Assembly (NCBI RefSeq): GCF_028765345.1
Contig: NZ_JARAJZ010000005.1
Location: 217,641 to 281,640, forward strand
DNA: 64,000 nt
From: Sporolactobacillus sp. CQH2019
Lineage (GTDB): Bacteria > Bacillota > Bacilli > Bacillales > Sporolactobacillaceae
Direction of reading: 5' to 3'
The number at the start of each line of letters is the position of its first letter. Position 1 is the stretch's first letter. The notes beneath the pieces were generated by a model. It was not told where the DNA came from. It searched no databases and saw only the letters and a list, made by a program, of their open reading frames with translations. This document shows positions 27,171 through 36,772 of this stretch, in pieces. A program made the translations under genes and the position numbers.

Positions 27171-28301
27171 TTAATTTTTTAATTTTTTGATATAGGTACT
27201 CAATGCGTCGGCAAATGCTTTTGAACTGCGGTCTACTTCCGCAAGCGTATTATCGACGCCGCCCACTTCGATGAGCAGAGCGTTTTTCGACAGATCCTGA
27301 TTGTACACCCCGTCCCCGGAATATTTGGTCTTGCCGATGATGCCGAGCACGAGTCCCGGATAATGTTGATCCAGCAGATTTTTGATCTGCCTGGCCAGAT
27401 AAAGATTGGCCGAGTAGTTCGGATTGTCTTCACCGATTATGAAACTGATGCGCGCGTAGGAAACGTGATTCAGCGTCATCGTTGTGATTGATCCGGCGGA
27501 TGAATCTCGATGAATATCGATCAGATAGGTCATGCCCGGATTCTGCTTCATAGCGGCCTCGGCAATGATTCTCGAGTATTGGTAAGCCTCATTATAATTC
27601 CAGCCCCGCTGCCGGAGCATGACATTTTTGTTGCTCGTATCATGGACAGAGCCGATCCCGTTCGCGGCTAACTCCTGATCGATCACCGTACCGTCATGGA
27701 TGACGTCCAGACTCGGATCGGCGCTGACGGCACTCGAAGCATTGCTCTGGCCGGTAAGCGCCGGTTTGTAGGATTCCCAGCTGTGTGAATGGTAGAGATA
27801 AACCGTTTTTTTTATCTGATTGGCCTTAGGCTGCTGTTCCGTCTGCTTCTTCGCCGGCACAGACGTTTTCGGAGCCGGCAGATTCATCTGCGGAGGGGGA
27901 GGCGAGTCCTGGGGCAGATTCGTATAATTGAGTCCTTTCCCGGCGCTGAATATCTTTGTATTATAAGTCGTAAATCCCGGAAGCTCCGAACCGAACAGGC
28001 TGCGAATATCGTCGAAACGAAGCGTCGTCATCGCTTCCAGTATGAGGGGATAAATACTCCTCGGACGATCGTTGGCCGGGATGGCATGGCTGAATAAAGC
28101 GTTCTCATTGCCGAATGTTTCCGGAAGCAGAATTTCCGCCGGCAAATCAATATTTTGCAGGGCGTCATCGATGAAAGCGATTTTTACCTGCCCGGCGATC
28201 ATCAAAACTGTCAGCCCATAGACCAGGACAAGAAGAAGAAGATAACGAGAGAAGAGTCCGTGAAAGAGTGATCGATGTTTTTGCTGCGTGATTTGTTTCA
28301 A
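27171..28301 (-). CDS. spoIIP: Stage II sporulation protein P
   Basis: Forespore-engulfment peptidoglycan amidase/endopeptidase. One N-terminal membrane helix (about 18-36), a Pro-rich linker, then the SpoIIP amidase domain with YLYHSHSWESY (zinc His), LIDIHRDSS and LLIEVGGVDNT (catalytic Glu). Direct evidence that the organism sporulates. The start is TTG at 28301, with GGGAGGG six bases upstream; the in-frame TTG five codons earlier overlaps that site. Confidence 0.92.
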   Translation of the reverse strand: MKQITQQKHRSLFHGLFSRYLLLLVLVYGLTVLMIAGQVKIAFIDDALQNIDLPAEILLPETFGNENALFSHAIPANDRPRSIYPLILEAMTTLRFDDIRSLFGSELPGFTTYNTKIFSAGKGLNYTNLPQDSPPPPQMNLPAPKTSVPAKKQTEQQPKANQIKKTVYLYHSHSWESYKPALTGQSNASSAVSADPSLDVIHDGTVIDQELAANGIGSVHDTSNKNVMLRQRGWNYNEAYQYSRIIAEAAMKQNPGMTYLIDIHRDSSAGSITTMTLNHVSYARISFIIGEDNPNYSANLYLARQIKNLLDQHYPGLVLGIIGKTKYSGDGVYNQDLSKNALLIEVGGVDNTLAEVDRSSKAFADALSTYIKKLKN

Positions 28302-28578
28302 GCTTGTCCCTCCCAATCATCAGGTGTGCGTGTGCTGTCTCTTACACTCTATGATCGGGAAGCAGAAAGATAGACTTCATTTGCTATTTTTGCTCTTTGA
28401 AACATCAACGGGAAACCGCGGCAGAAGCGCATCCGTGAAGTGAAAATCATTCACGGGACAGTTAATGAAGAATAATTTACAATAAATTTACATAAATGCC
28501 CTTGATCGAATGTCTGTTTCGTCTGATACTTGTTAATGTATTTTTTTGTACATTTGTCAGGATTGTAGGGGGATCGAC

Positions 28579-30300
28579 ATGGATCACGAACGATTGAAAA
28601 ACTTGCGATGGAGTAATCTAAGGATCGGCCAGAAGTACCTTGTGAATCTTGGTGTTATCTTGATTTTGACGTTTGCTGCGGTTGTGCTCTCGGCGGCACT
28701 GCTCATCTTTTCGCTTGACAAGGTCGACAGCGCCGGGGCGGAGGGGAATCGCGTCGTGCAGATTACGGAGATCGGCTCGTTATTTCTTTCGAAAGACACC
28801 CGGGTGGTCGATTATCTTCTGAATCCCGGCGATGCGGCGGTCAATGCCTATTCTAAGGACCAGATGAAGCTGACGCAGGCGGAAAAAAAGATTGAGCCTT
28901 ATATGAAGACACCGGAGCAAGTGAAAATTTTCTCACAAATCATGAGAAATGACTCAATGACCTACAACAATTTTCAAAATGAGTTTGTCCCTGCCGTACT
29001 GATGCAGGATATGAATAAAGCGAAGCAGTTGCGCAGCGAGCAAAACAAGATCCAGGACAATACATTGAATCTGCTTCAGCAGCTGCGCGCTTCCCTTGTC
29101 AAGCAGCAGCAGTCCGCAGTAGCTAACGCCCAGACACAGATCAAATGGGCCATCGGATTTCTTGTCTCAAGTCTCGCTCTTTCGATCCTGATCGGCGGAG
29201 CGGTTACTTTGATTATTGAGCGCAGGCTCAGACAATCGTTCGATCATGTGGTGAACATGACCGATCGGATTGCTGCGGGCGACTTAAGAGAATCCGATAA
29301 AAACGTTTCCGGAAAAGACGAACTCGGCTTAATTGCCGGATCCATCGCGAAAATGAAAGCGAATCTGCTGACGATGACCGAGTCAATAGCCCATCTCTCT
29401 GAAACGACGAAGAATAACAGCAATCGACTGATCCATTCGGCTTATAAAGTGTCACAGAGCAGCAAGGATGTCAAGCATACGATGTCGGAGCTGTCCTCAG
29501 GCATAGAGGGCCAGGCTGAGAACACTTCCCGGATTTCGGACATGACGCGCGATTTTATGAAAGATCTGGCGGCCGAAGTATCACGGGCAGTGTCCATATA
29601 TGATCTGTCTCTTTCGGCCGTAGAAGTGACGAAAAAAGGAAAAACATCGATCGACGAATCAATCAAAAATATGAATAGCATAGACGGCAGTGTCCAAAAC
29701 TGTTTAGCCAAAATGAATCACCTTGAAGAACGGATGAAAAATATCTCCAAATTGATCGGTTTAATTGAAGAGATCGCAGGACAGACCAATCTTCTCGCCC
29801 TTAACGCTTCGATTGAATCGGCCAGGGCAGGGAAAGACGGAAAGGGCTTTTCGGTGATTGCCGAATCGATCCGCAGGCTTTCCAATCAGACTTCCGCGTC
29901 GGCCAAGGAAATCTCAGGTATGATGAACGGCATTCGGACGGATTCCTCAGAAGTCAATGAGGCCCTTAATATGAGTTATGAAAAAGTGGAAAGGGGCTCG
30001 GAACAGATCGATACGACCGGCCGGCAGTTCACCCGGATTGACGAGCAGATGCAGACAATCGGCAAAAAAATGCAGATCATGTCTACACGCCTGCGGAAGG
30101 TCAGCGAGATCGGCGTGAATATGAGGCAATCCATTGAAGCGATCGCCGCCGTTTCCGAGGAATCGGCAGCCAGTGTCGGCGAAGTTTCTCTGTCAATGGA
30201 CGGGGTTAACGAAACGATGACAAGCTTCCGCAAGGACGCGGAAACGATGGGCGAGGCCGCACAGCAGCTCGATAAACTGATTAAACGCTTTAAAATTTAA
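28579..30300 (+). CDS. Methyl-accepting chemotaxis protein
   Basis: 573 residues: membrane helix 1 (about 28-50), a helical four-helix-bundle extracellular sensor, membrane helix 2 (about 187-212), HAMP (about 213-265), and a long cytoplasmic coiled coil with the conserved tip [21 protein letters not shown]. It signals to CheA/CheW. No other chemotaxis gene lies here, so it is an orphan receptor. ATG at 28579 has GGGGG six bases upstream. Confidence 0.92.
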   Translation: MDHERLKNLRWSNLRIGQKYLVNLGVILILTFAAVVLSAALLIFSLDKVDSAGAEGNRVVQITEIGSLFLSKDTRVVDYLLNPGDAAVNAYSKDQMKLTQAEKKIEPYMKTPEQVKIFSQIMRNDSMTYNNFQNEFVPAVLMQDMNKAKQLRSEQNKIQDNTLNLLQQLRASLVKQQQSAVANAQTQIKWAIGFLVSSLALSILIGGAVTLIIERRLRQSFDHVVNMTDRIAAGDLRESDKNVSGKDELGLIAGSIAKMKANLLTMTESIAHLSETTKNNSNRLIHSAYKVSQSSKDVKHTMSELSSGIEGQAENTSRISDMTRDFMKDLAAEVSRAVSIYDLSLSAVEVTKKGKTSIDESIKNMNSIDGSVQNCLAKMNHLEERMKNISKLIGLIEEIAGQTNLLALNASIESARAGKDGKGFSVIAESIRRLSNQTSASAKEISGMMNGIRTDSSEVNEALNMSYEKVERGSEQIDTTGRQFTRIDEQMQTIGKKMQIMSTRLRKVSEIGVNMRQSIEAIAAVSEESAASVGEVSLSMDGVNETMTSFRKDAETMGEAAQQLDKLIKRFKI

Positions 30301-30354
30301 ACGGCGGCAAACGGCCGCTTCCGGCGCGGACAGACAGATCGGCCCCGAATCTGC

Positions 30355-30399
30355 AAGGACATTTCAGGTCAGCTTTTTGACCGGGAGATGTCCTTTTTT
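30355..30399 (+). terminator. Terminator after the chemoreceptor gene
   Basis: AAGGACAT pairs with ATGTCCTT, GGTCA/TGACC inside, followed by TTTT. Confidence 0.82.
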
Positions 30400-30649
30400 G
30401 ATAGGTCCCCGCGGCGGACCTTTTTGAATCAATAACCAGAACGTCGGACGGCAGATATCCGTTGCCATACACCATCTGTGCATGCAAAGCCGGTATGGCA
30501 GCAAAATGAACGGAACGGGCTCCGGCACCGGCGAACGGGCCGGCGGCACGGCTTTGTACAAGTCATGAGGAACAATTTGTAGACAGCGGGATCCTTTACT
30601 TACATAATGTAATAAGATGAATTTTATTTAGAAAAAGGGGCGCGCTTTG
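30400..30649. other. Gene-free stretch
   Basis: About 250 bases upstream of the dioxygenase gene; GC-rich first half, no supported gene. A short AT-rich stretch just before the ribosome site could hold a promoter, but no clear -35/-10 pair is seen. Confidence 0.3.
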
Positions 30650-31507
30650 ATGGCATTTCACAATTATCCGAATACATTCGCAAGCGAAGTTTATTTATTC
30701 GTCAACAATCTGGGACGTTCACTTGAATTTTACCAAAAGATACTCGGGCTCCGCGTACTCAAAAAGGAACAGCGAAGGGCTGTCTTTACCGCAAACGGCA
30801 CAGATCCGCTCGTCACCGTTGAACAGCCGATTCCGGTGATCCCGGGAAACCCAAGAAAAGCAGGGCTCTATCATGTGGCCCTTTTGCTGCCTTCCCGGGC
30901 GGATCTGGCGCTCATTCTGGCCCATCTGCTCAAGGAAGGCTATCCGCTTCAGGGAGGAGCCGATCACGCGGTCAGTGAAGCCGTTTATCTGGCAGATCCG
31001 GACGGGAACGGGATCGAACTTTATCATGATCGTCCGGCCGCACAATGGAAATGGAACGACGGCAAAGTTTTTATGACCACCGAGGCACTCGATGAACAGA
31101 TCCTTAATGAATCGGGCGGCAAAGAGTGGGAAGGGATGCCCGAGCAAACCATCATCGGCCATATTCATCTGCAAGTCGCCGATCTGAAGGCATCCGAACG
31201 TTTTTACTGTCAGGGGCTGGGTTTCGATCTGGTCGCAAACTTTGGCGATCAGGCAGATTTTATTTCTACAGGGGGCTACCATCACCATATTGGTCTCAAT
31301 ACATGGAGAAGCAAAGGTATTCCGGCAACGGAAAGCGAAAAGATAGGCATGAGAGATTTCACACTTGCGTTTACAAGTTCTGAGGCAAGGGACGCTGCCA
31401 TTGAACGGCTGAAAGCGATGGGAGCGCCAGTAACGGAAGAAAACGGCCGGGTCATGGTCAGCGATCCGTCAAATATCCGTATCGTGCTTGGGCTGAAAAA
31501 TAAATGA
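30650..31507 (+). CDS. VOC-family ring-cleavage dioxygenase-like protein (CatE/YfiE type)
   Basis: 285 residues with two vicinal-oxygen-chelate (glyoxalase-fold) modules, about 10-125 and 165-280. Metal-ligand candidates: His in GLYHVALLL, Glu in GNGIELYHD, and His in IGHIHLQV. The arrangement matches catechol 2,3-dioxygenase CatE of B. subtilis. Substrate cannot be told from sequence. Starts at ATG 30650, after AAGGGGCGCGC. Confidence 0.8.
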   Translation: MAFHNYPNTFASEVYLFVNNLGRSLEFYQKILGLRVLKKEQRRAVFTANGTDPLVTVEQPIPVIPGNPRKAGLYHVALLLPSRADLALILAHLLKEGYPLQGGADHAVSEAVYLADPDGNGIELYHDRPAAQWKWNDGKVFMTTEALDEQILNESGGKEWEGMPEQTIIGHIHLQVADLKASERFYCQGLGFDLVANFGDQADFISTGGYHHHIGLNTWRSKGIPATESEKIGMRDFTLAFTSSEARDAAIERLKAMGAPVTEENGRVMVSDPSNIRIVLGLKNK

Positions 31508-31588
31508 TACAGATCAGAGAAGTAAAAGGGAGGTACAAAACAAGGTCTGTCTCCTTCCGCCGTTTTTTCTAAGGCAAAATCGATTGAA

Positions 31589-31617
31589 TTGCGGTCATCC
31601 TTGTGGTAGTTTATAAT
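31589..31617 (+). promoter_or_regulatory. Promoter for the thiW-thiD riboswitch transcript
   Basis: TTGCGG, 17-base spacer, TATAAT; initiates about 25 bases before the TPP aptamer. Confidence 0.65.
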
Positions 31618-31646
31618 GACAGCAGGAGAGGACAATTTCATTTAAG

Positions 31647-31740
31647 CACTGGGGGAGCCGGAGCGGCCGGCTGAGAGTAAGACTTACGGTCTTTGACCCC
31701 TTTTACCTGATCTGGACGATGCCAGCGGAGGGAAGTTGCA
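31647..31740 (+). ncRNA. TPP riboswitch (THI element)
   Basis: Conserved GGGGGAGCC, CTGAGAGTAAGA, ACCTGATCTGGACGATGCCAG and GGGAAG motifs in order, with a longer P3 arm than the first riboswitch of the window. Upstream of thiW-thiD. Confidence 0.96.
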
Positions 31741-31760
31741 CCTAAAGGAAGACTATCTTC

Positions 31761-31792
31761 AAGCGCGGGCGTTTTTAAGGCCCGCGCTTTTT
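31761..31792 (+). terminator. Riboswitch expression-platform terminator
   Basis: AAGCGCGGGC pairs with GCCCGCGCTT around GTTTTTAAG, followed by TTTTAATTT; 20 bases after the TPP aptamer. Confidence 0.9.
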
Positions 31793-31925
31793 AATTTATT
31801 TAACAGGGAAGAAAAGACAAACATCTGTGCGCAGCGGAAACCGATAACCCGCATTTTTCTGTTTCCTCCCGATCAGGTAAAAAAGATGTTCCGGTCTATT
31901 TTATTTTTTTAAGGAGGAATGAATT

Positions 31926-32432
31926 TTGAAACCGCTGTACAGGCTTACATTTTCTGCTCTTCTCGTCGCGATAGGCGTCATTGCCGGCAATTTGCTGTAT
32001 ATTCCCATAGGCGTGGCCAAAATTTTCCCCGTTCAGCATATCATTAATGTTCTGTCGGCCGTTCTTTTCGGCCCCGTTTACGCTGTCGGCACGGCTTTCG
32101 CCATCTCACTGCTGCGCAACCTGCTTGGAACAGGCTCTGTTTTTGCCTTTCCGGGAAGCATGATCGGCGCCTGCCTGGCAGGACTTTTCTATCTTTGGCT
32201 TAAAAAACCTGTTTTTGCCGCCATTGGCGAAGTCATCGGAACAGGATTGATCGGTTCGCTTGTCTCGTTTCCGATTGCCAGATTTATTCTCGGACAGAAC
32301 GTAGCGGCTACTTTTTTTGTTGCACCTTTTCTGCTCGCAACAACTTTCGGCAGTCTTATCGCTTACATCCTGCTGAAAATAATGGCCGTTCATCCGGAAT
32401 TTACCCGATATATGCGAGGTGACGGAAAATGA
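31926..32432 (+). CDS. thiW: ECF transporter substrate-binding component ThiW
   Basis: 168-residue membrane protein of about six helices, with LFGPVYAVGTAFAISLLRN and FPGSMIGACLAGL typical of ThiW, the S-component thought to import a thiazole moiety of thiamine. It needs a shared EcfAA'T module coded elsewhere. Start is TTG, 8 bases after AAGGAGG. It overlaps thiD by 4 bases. Confidence 0.9.
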   Translation: MKPLYRLTFSALLVAIGVIAGNLLYIPIGVAKIFPVQHIINVLSAVLFGPVYAVGTAFAISLLRNLLGTGSVFAFPGSMIGACLAGLFYLWLKKPVFAAIGEVIGTGLIGSLVSFPIARFILGQNVAATFFVAPFLLATTFGSLIAYILLKIMAVHPEFTRYMRGDGK

Positions 32433-33220
32433 AAACGGCTTTGACGATTGCCGGATCGGATTCAAGCGGAGGGGCAGGCATTCAGGCCGATCTGAAAACC
32501 TTTTCCGCACTCGGTGTGTACGGTATGAGCGCTATTGTCAGCGTAACGGCGCAGAATACGCTGGGTGTAAATGACGTCGAGGATCTTTCGCCCGCAATAA
32601 TCGGCGGGCAGATAGATGCCGTCTTCCGTGATATTCCGGTCGATGCCGTTAAAATCGGCATGGTCTCCAACAGCGCCGCGATATGCACCATTGCAGACAA
32701 GCTGAAGGAATACGGTCCGAAATACAGTGTGCTGGATCCCGTCATGGTATCTAAAAGCGGATTTGATCTATTGAAACCGGAGGCGAGAGAAACGCTGATT
32801 CAAAGGCTTTTGCCGCTTGCAACGGTTGTGACTCCGAATCTTTTCGAAACGGAGCGGCTGGTCGGCTACAAGGTGGAAACGATTGAGGACATGCAGCAGG
32901 CCGCAAAAGAGATCTTCCGGATGGGGCCTGAAAGCGTCCTCGTCAAAGGCGGCCATCTGTCGGAAGATCCGACCGATATTTTTTATGACGGCACCCGCTT
33001 TTATCCGTTTACAGGCAAGCGGATAGATACAAAAAATACGCACGGCACCGGATGCACCCTATCGTCGGCGATTGCGGCTTATCTTGCCGGAGGACGGTCT
33101 CTTACAGACGCCATCCGCGAGGCCAAGACCTATATTCAGGGAGCGATTGAGCACAGCCTGTCACTCGGACACGGCCACGGACCGACGCATCACTTCTACC
33201 GCTGGTTTCCGGAAGGCTAA
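32429..33220 (+). CDS. thiD: Hydroxymethylpyrimidine/phosphomethylpyrimidine kinase
   Basis: 263-residue ribokinase-fold enzyme that phosphorylates HMP twice to HMP-PP for thiamine synthesis. TIAGSDSSGGAGIQADLK at the N-terminus, VLDPVMVSKSG, VTPNLFE and the anion-hole motif THGTGCTLSSA are diagnostic. ATG overlaps the thiW stop. With ThiW and YkoEDC it forms a salvage route controlled by TPP. Confidence 0.93.
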   Translation: MKTALTIAGSDSSGGAGIQADLKTFSALGVYGMSAIVSVTAQNTLGVNDVEDLSPAIIGGQIDAVFRDIPVDAVKIGMVSNSAAICTIADKLKEYGPKYSVLDPVMVSKSGFDLLKPEARETLIQRLLPLATVVTPNLFETERLVGYKVETIEDMQQAAKEIFRMGPESVLVKGGHLSEDPTDIFYDGTRFYPFTGKRIDTKNTHGTGCTLSSAIAAYLAGGRSLTDAIREAKTYIQGAIEHSLSLGHGHGPTHHFYRWFPEG

Positions 33221-33228
33221 AGTGTTAA

Positions 33229-33570
33229 AAATCCCTCACATCTTGCATAGGCTTATATGAGGCCGTTCAAATTAGTCGGAGCGCGGACGATCAGAAGCCT
33301 TATGATGATGGAACGCACGATAATCGCGTCCATGCCCCGGATCACCAGCCGAGACCGAAGAGTAAGCTGACGGCAGCCATGACGACGATTCTGAAAAACG
33401 GGGCGCTTCGCGGAGAAATCCAACCTGAGGAAACACCCCGGATCATTTCATTGCCGCTGGATTTACTGCGCCGCGAGCTGATCATGAGACGGGAACCGAT
33501 ATCTGGCAAAACCATTGAGGAAATTGCCGATGACATTTTCCTGCCGTTTATACATGCGGCACAGCCATAA
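33229..33570 (+). pseudogene. TetR-family regulator C-terminal remnant
   Basis: The last 63 codons (from 33379) read like the C-terminal ligand domain of a TetR regulator: a GALRGEIQPEE element then a long helix LLRRELIMRREPISGKTIEE and a VL/FLPF end. The frame stays open upstream to a stop at 33226 but there is no helix-turn-helix and no start with a ribosome site. I infer a decayed regulator; a short genuine protein from 33379 cannot be excluded. Confidence 0.45.
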
Positions 33571-33650
33571 TTGTATACAAATAGGGGCAATAGGCGGTTA
33601 ATCATTTCGGGTTCCGGTACAGGTCGGTCCGCAGCCGACCCCCGATATAG

Positions 33651-33684
33651 AAAAACGGATGAGCGGCTGCGTCATCCGTTTTTG
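33651..33684 (+). terminator. Rho-independent terminator
   Basis: AAAAACGGATGA pairs perfectly with TCATCCGTTTTT around a 9-base loop. It ends transcription from the thiW-thiD side before the P450 gene. Confidence 0.88.
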
Positions 33685-33856
33685 TCATCCCATCTGTTGG
33701 CAGCCTATCTTTTTTAATGTTCGGCCGTTGCTCACTTATAGGTCCCCGTGCATTGTCCCAGACAATATTGTTTTTTAGAAATCTTTTTATGCATAGATTT
33801 TCTGAAGCAGGTCAAAACAGATAGTGTCTTATAATCCGATAAAGGAGCAGGTTTCT

Positions 33857-35119
33857 ATGAACATGAACGTGCACATTCCCCGTTCTGAAGGCCTGGATAA
33901 CAGTCTCGAGCTGCTGTCCGAAGGTTATTTGTTTATTCGCAACCGATGCCGGTATCTGCAGACTGACGTCTTTCAGACACGTTTGCTCGCCCAAAATGTA
34001 ATCTGCATGACCGGAGCCGAGGCGGCTCAGCTTTTTTATGATGAAGAACGGTTTATACGAAAAGGAGCAGCGCCGAAAAGGATTCAAAAAACACTGTTCG
34101 GGGAGAACGGTGTTCAAGGCCTTGACGGAGCGGCGCACAGGCACCGCAAACTCCTTTTCATGTCTTTGATGACCCCTGGGCGGCTTAACGACATCGTCGA
34201 TCTGACCTATACGCAATGGCGGAAAACGATTCAAAAATGGGAAAGCAGGGATCGGATCATTCTCTTTGACGATGTTCAGGAAATCCTGTGCCGGGTTGCC
34301 TGCGAATGGGCAGGTGTCCCATTGAAAGAAGCCGAAGCCGGCAAAAGAGCCGACGATCTCGGCAAAATGGTGGACGGTTTTGGAGCGGTAGGGCCGAGAC
34401 ACTGGCAGGGGAAGGAAGCCCGCAAAAGATCCGAGCAATGGATCGAAACAATGATTGAACAAATCCGGGATGGGGAGCTGAATCCTCCGAAGGGCACTGC
34501 CGCCGATGCCATCGCCCGGCACCGTGGGCTAAACGACAAGCCGCTGGAAAGCAAAATCGCTGCGGTGGAGCTGCTTAATATCCTGAGGCCTATCGTCGCG
34601 ATCGCGACGTACATCACTTTCGGCGTCCATGCTCTTTATGAACATCCCGAATGCCGGAAGAAAATGCAATCCGGGAAAGGGCCATATGTTCAGCAATTTG
34701 TCCAAGAAGTCCGGCGTTTCTACCCGTTTACTCCTTTTGTCGGAGCACGGGTGCGCCGCAATTTTACATGGAAAAACTATCAATTTGAAGAGGGAACCTT
34801 GGTACTGCTTGATGTCTATGGAATGAACCACGATCCCCGTATTTGGAATCAGCCCGACGAGTTCCGCCCCGAGCGCTTTGACCATTGGCAGGGCAGCCCT
34901 TTTGACTTTATTCCGCAGGGAGGCGGAGACAACAGCCTCGGCCATCGGTGTGCCGGAGAGGCACTGACTGTTCGCGTCATGGAGGCCGGTCTGCATTTTC
35001 TGACGAATGAGATCGATTATGAAGTGCCTGTCCAGGACCTGAGTATCAATCTGTCGCGCATTCCTGCTTTGCCTGAGGACAGAATGGTCATCCAGCGTGT
35101 CAGACGAAAAACACTTTAA
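33857..35119 (+). CDS. Cytochrome P450 CYP152 fatty-acid peroxygenase
   Basis: 420 residues, closely resembling B. subtilis YbdT/P450-BS-beta (417). These enzymes use hydrogen peroxide directly to hydroxylate or decarboxylate fatty acids. Diagnostic signs: Arg244-Pro245 in ILRPIVAIA in place of the usual acid-alcohol pair, ERADD-like AGKRADDL, FGAVGPRHW, the EVRR motif (284-287), PERF, and heme-ligand Cys365 in GHRCAGE. ATG at 33857 has AAGGAG nine bases upstream. Cytoplasmic, no redox partner needed. Confidence 0.92.
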   Translation: MNMNVHIPRSEGLDNSLELLSEGYLFIRNRCRYLQTDVFQTRLLAQNVICMTGAEAAQLFYDEERFIRKGAAPKRIQKTLFGENGVQGLDGAAHRHRKLLFMSLMTPGRLNDIVDLTYTQWRKTIQKWESRDRIILFDDVQEILCRVACEWAGVPLKEAEAGKRADDLGKMVDGFGAVGPRHWQGKEARKRSEQWIETMIEQIRDGELNPPKGTAADAIARHRGLNDKPLESKIAAVELLNILRPIVAIATYITFGVHALYEHPECRKKMQSGKGPYVQQFVQEVRRFYPFTPFVGARVRRNFTWKNYQFEEGTLVLLDVYGMNHDPRIWNQPDEFRPERFDHWQGSPFDFIPQGGGDNSLGHRCAGEALTVRVMEAGLHFLTNEIDYEVPVQDLSINLSRIPALPEDRMVIQRVRRKTL

Positions 35120-35158
35120 CCCCAGCTCGCGGAACGGTGAACGTAAGCCGACAGAAAT

Positions 35159-35199
35159 AACCGCCCGGCAGAGAAAGGCAGGCCGGGCGGTTATTTTTT
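35159..35199. terminator. Bidirectional terminator
   Basis: AACCGCCCGGC pairs with GCCGGGCGGTT over 11 bases, followed by ATTTTTT; between the convergent P450 and DUF975 genes. Confidence 0.92.
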
Positions 35200-35245
35200 G
35201 CGATCAATCTCCTCATGACGAACATCCGGTTCAGGAGTCGGGACG

Positions 35246-35911
35246 TTATCTTTCTTCCGACCTCAGTTCATCGTAAAATTCGGCAACGGAAGCGAGAACA
35301 TAGGGAATAACCCACAACAAGCCGATAAACGCCGTCAGGAACACGGAAAGAATCATCCAGCCGATAAAACTTAAATTTAATAAAAAAAGCTCCCATTTAT
35401 GGCCGTCCATCATCCTTCTGCTTTCCGTAATCGCTTCTGAAACGGAATATTCAGGATGGTCTCTCAGGATGAAAACGGTTTGAGAATAGGATAAACCTTT
35501 GATGATACCGGGAATAATAAACAACAGGGACCACAGAATGACATATACTTCCATGACGACTGAAGCCCAGATGAGTCTCAGTGATCTATTTGTATCGGTA
35601 TAAACCGAAAACACGCCGTATAATTGCGGATGCTCAGACCTGACAAGCGAGAGGTAGAACCAGCAGACGCTGAATGTGAAGGGCGTAAGCACGAGGGAAT
35701 AAACCAATTCAATGAGCTGTACGGATGCGGGTGTCTGGTTCGTCATTGCCCAATTATTTATCCAATTGCTCACTCCGCCGCAAAGTGCAATTTCGAAAAA
35801 ATAGGGGGCGCCGATAACGATAAGTGCCATTAAAAAAGTGAGCAGCGCAGCAACCGCCCAATAATCTTTCAATGATTTTCTGGCTTTTTTCTTAATTTCT
35901 AAGATGCGCAT
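35246..35911 (-). CDS. DUF975 family membrane protein
   Basis: 221 residues, about five to six helices; begins MRILEIKKKARKSLKDYW and carries the conserved AITESRRMMDGHKWELFLLNLSF-type segment of DUF975 before the last two helices. Function unknown. AGGAGG lies 12 bases upstream of the ATG. Single gene. Confidence 0.82.
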   Translation of the reverse strand: MRILEIKKKARKSLKDYWAVAALLTFLMALIVIGAPYFFEIALCGGVSNWINNWAMTNQTPASVQLIELVYSLVLTPFTFSVCWFYLSLVRSEHPQLYGVFSVYTDTNRSLRLIWASVVMEVYVILWSLLFIIPGIIKGLSYSQTVFILRDHPEYSVSEAITESRRMMDGHKWELFLLNLSFIGWMILSVFLTAFIGLLWVIPYVLASVAEFYDELRSEER

Positions 35912-36413
35912 GTACCCGATTTTCCTCCTGGTTTAATCTCCAATGGTGTCAGTAACTCTTTCGGTAATTATAATGTAACATAAAAAGGGTGGAGGATGGA
36001 ACCTATCGTTAAGGAGAAAAGCCGAACGCACTAACAAAAAGAACCGGAGTGAAATTTCTGTGCGAATTCCACTTCGGTTCTTCATTTTTAGGAGGCCTTT
36101 ATCCCTTCTGTGAACACAGTAAACTGTTATCGATTTCAAGCTGCGGAACCCTGTAGAACTTGGATCACTGTGTTCTAAACTCTAAACGGTTAGCACTTGT
36201 AGAGTAGAATGGAATGGAATTGAGTTGAGAGAAAAACAAATGAGATTAATTTCTCACTGAATTTATGTTTATAAATCGTTATTTAAATTAAACCGCAGTT
36301 TGACAATTTGTCCGTCTCTTTCAGTAACCATTATCATGGTATTCATTTTTGGAAAGTCATTTAAAAATCGCAATTAAGGATGTAATACTCACGATCTATT
36401 CTCTCTTTTCTAT
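35912..36413. other. AT-rich gene-free stretch
   Basis: About 500 bases clearly more AT-rich than the flanking genes, with short GAATG/GAGTT repeats near 36210-36235. No supported gene. It includes one terminator-like hairpin (separate entry). Confidence 0.5.
36039..36090 (+). terminator. Orphan terminator-like hairpin
   Basis: AAGAACCG pairs with CGGTTCTT, with AGTG/CACT and AATT/AATT pairs inside, followed by CATTTTT. No plus-strand gene leads into it, suggesting a lost gene. Confidence 0.6.
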
Positions 36414-36735
36414 TTAGATGCTAACTTTATTGGCCGGTAAATTAAAAATAATAGTCAGAATTGTTAAAATGATATCTAAAAACTGTAAGCTGTGAAAGGA
36501 TCTAAAGTTTCCAGCATGCCAGCCACCATAGGGCTGAGTGATTTGAGACCGGTGATGTAAAAACATAAGACAATAAGGTCCCAAGATCACAATTCCAACT
36601 GCTAAAGTAAATTCGTAGAAGCCAAAGTGATGCGGTTATATTCCATACTGGTTAAACAAAATTAGCTGTTATTCCGATGGAAAAGAAGGTGTAAAATAAG
36701 CATAAAGCGAATGCGTGGAAGAGTCCTCCATGCAT
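36414..36735 (-). pseudogene. Broken small membrane-protein gene
   Basis: Minus-strand reading: ATG at 36735 (AAAGG upstream) gives MHGGLFHAFALCLFYTFF, a membrane helix, and then hits TAA after about 26 residues; reading on, the sense shifts frame around 36635 and continues as a second open stretch of about 73 codons with two more hydrophobic helices (FTLAVGIVILGPYCLMFL; LQFLDIILTILTIIFNL), ending at TAA 36414. One nonsense codon and one frameshift break an otherwise coherent protein of about 107 residues. Family not recognised. Confidence 0.6.
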
Positions 36736-36772
36736 TCAACCTTTATTTTCCTACTGGAAGAAGCGAGACCAA

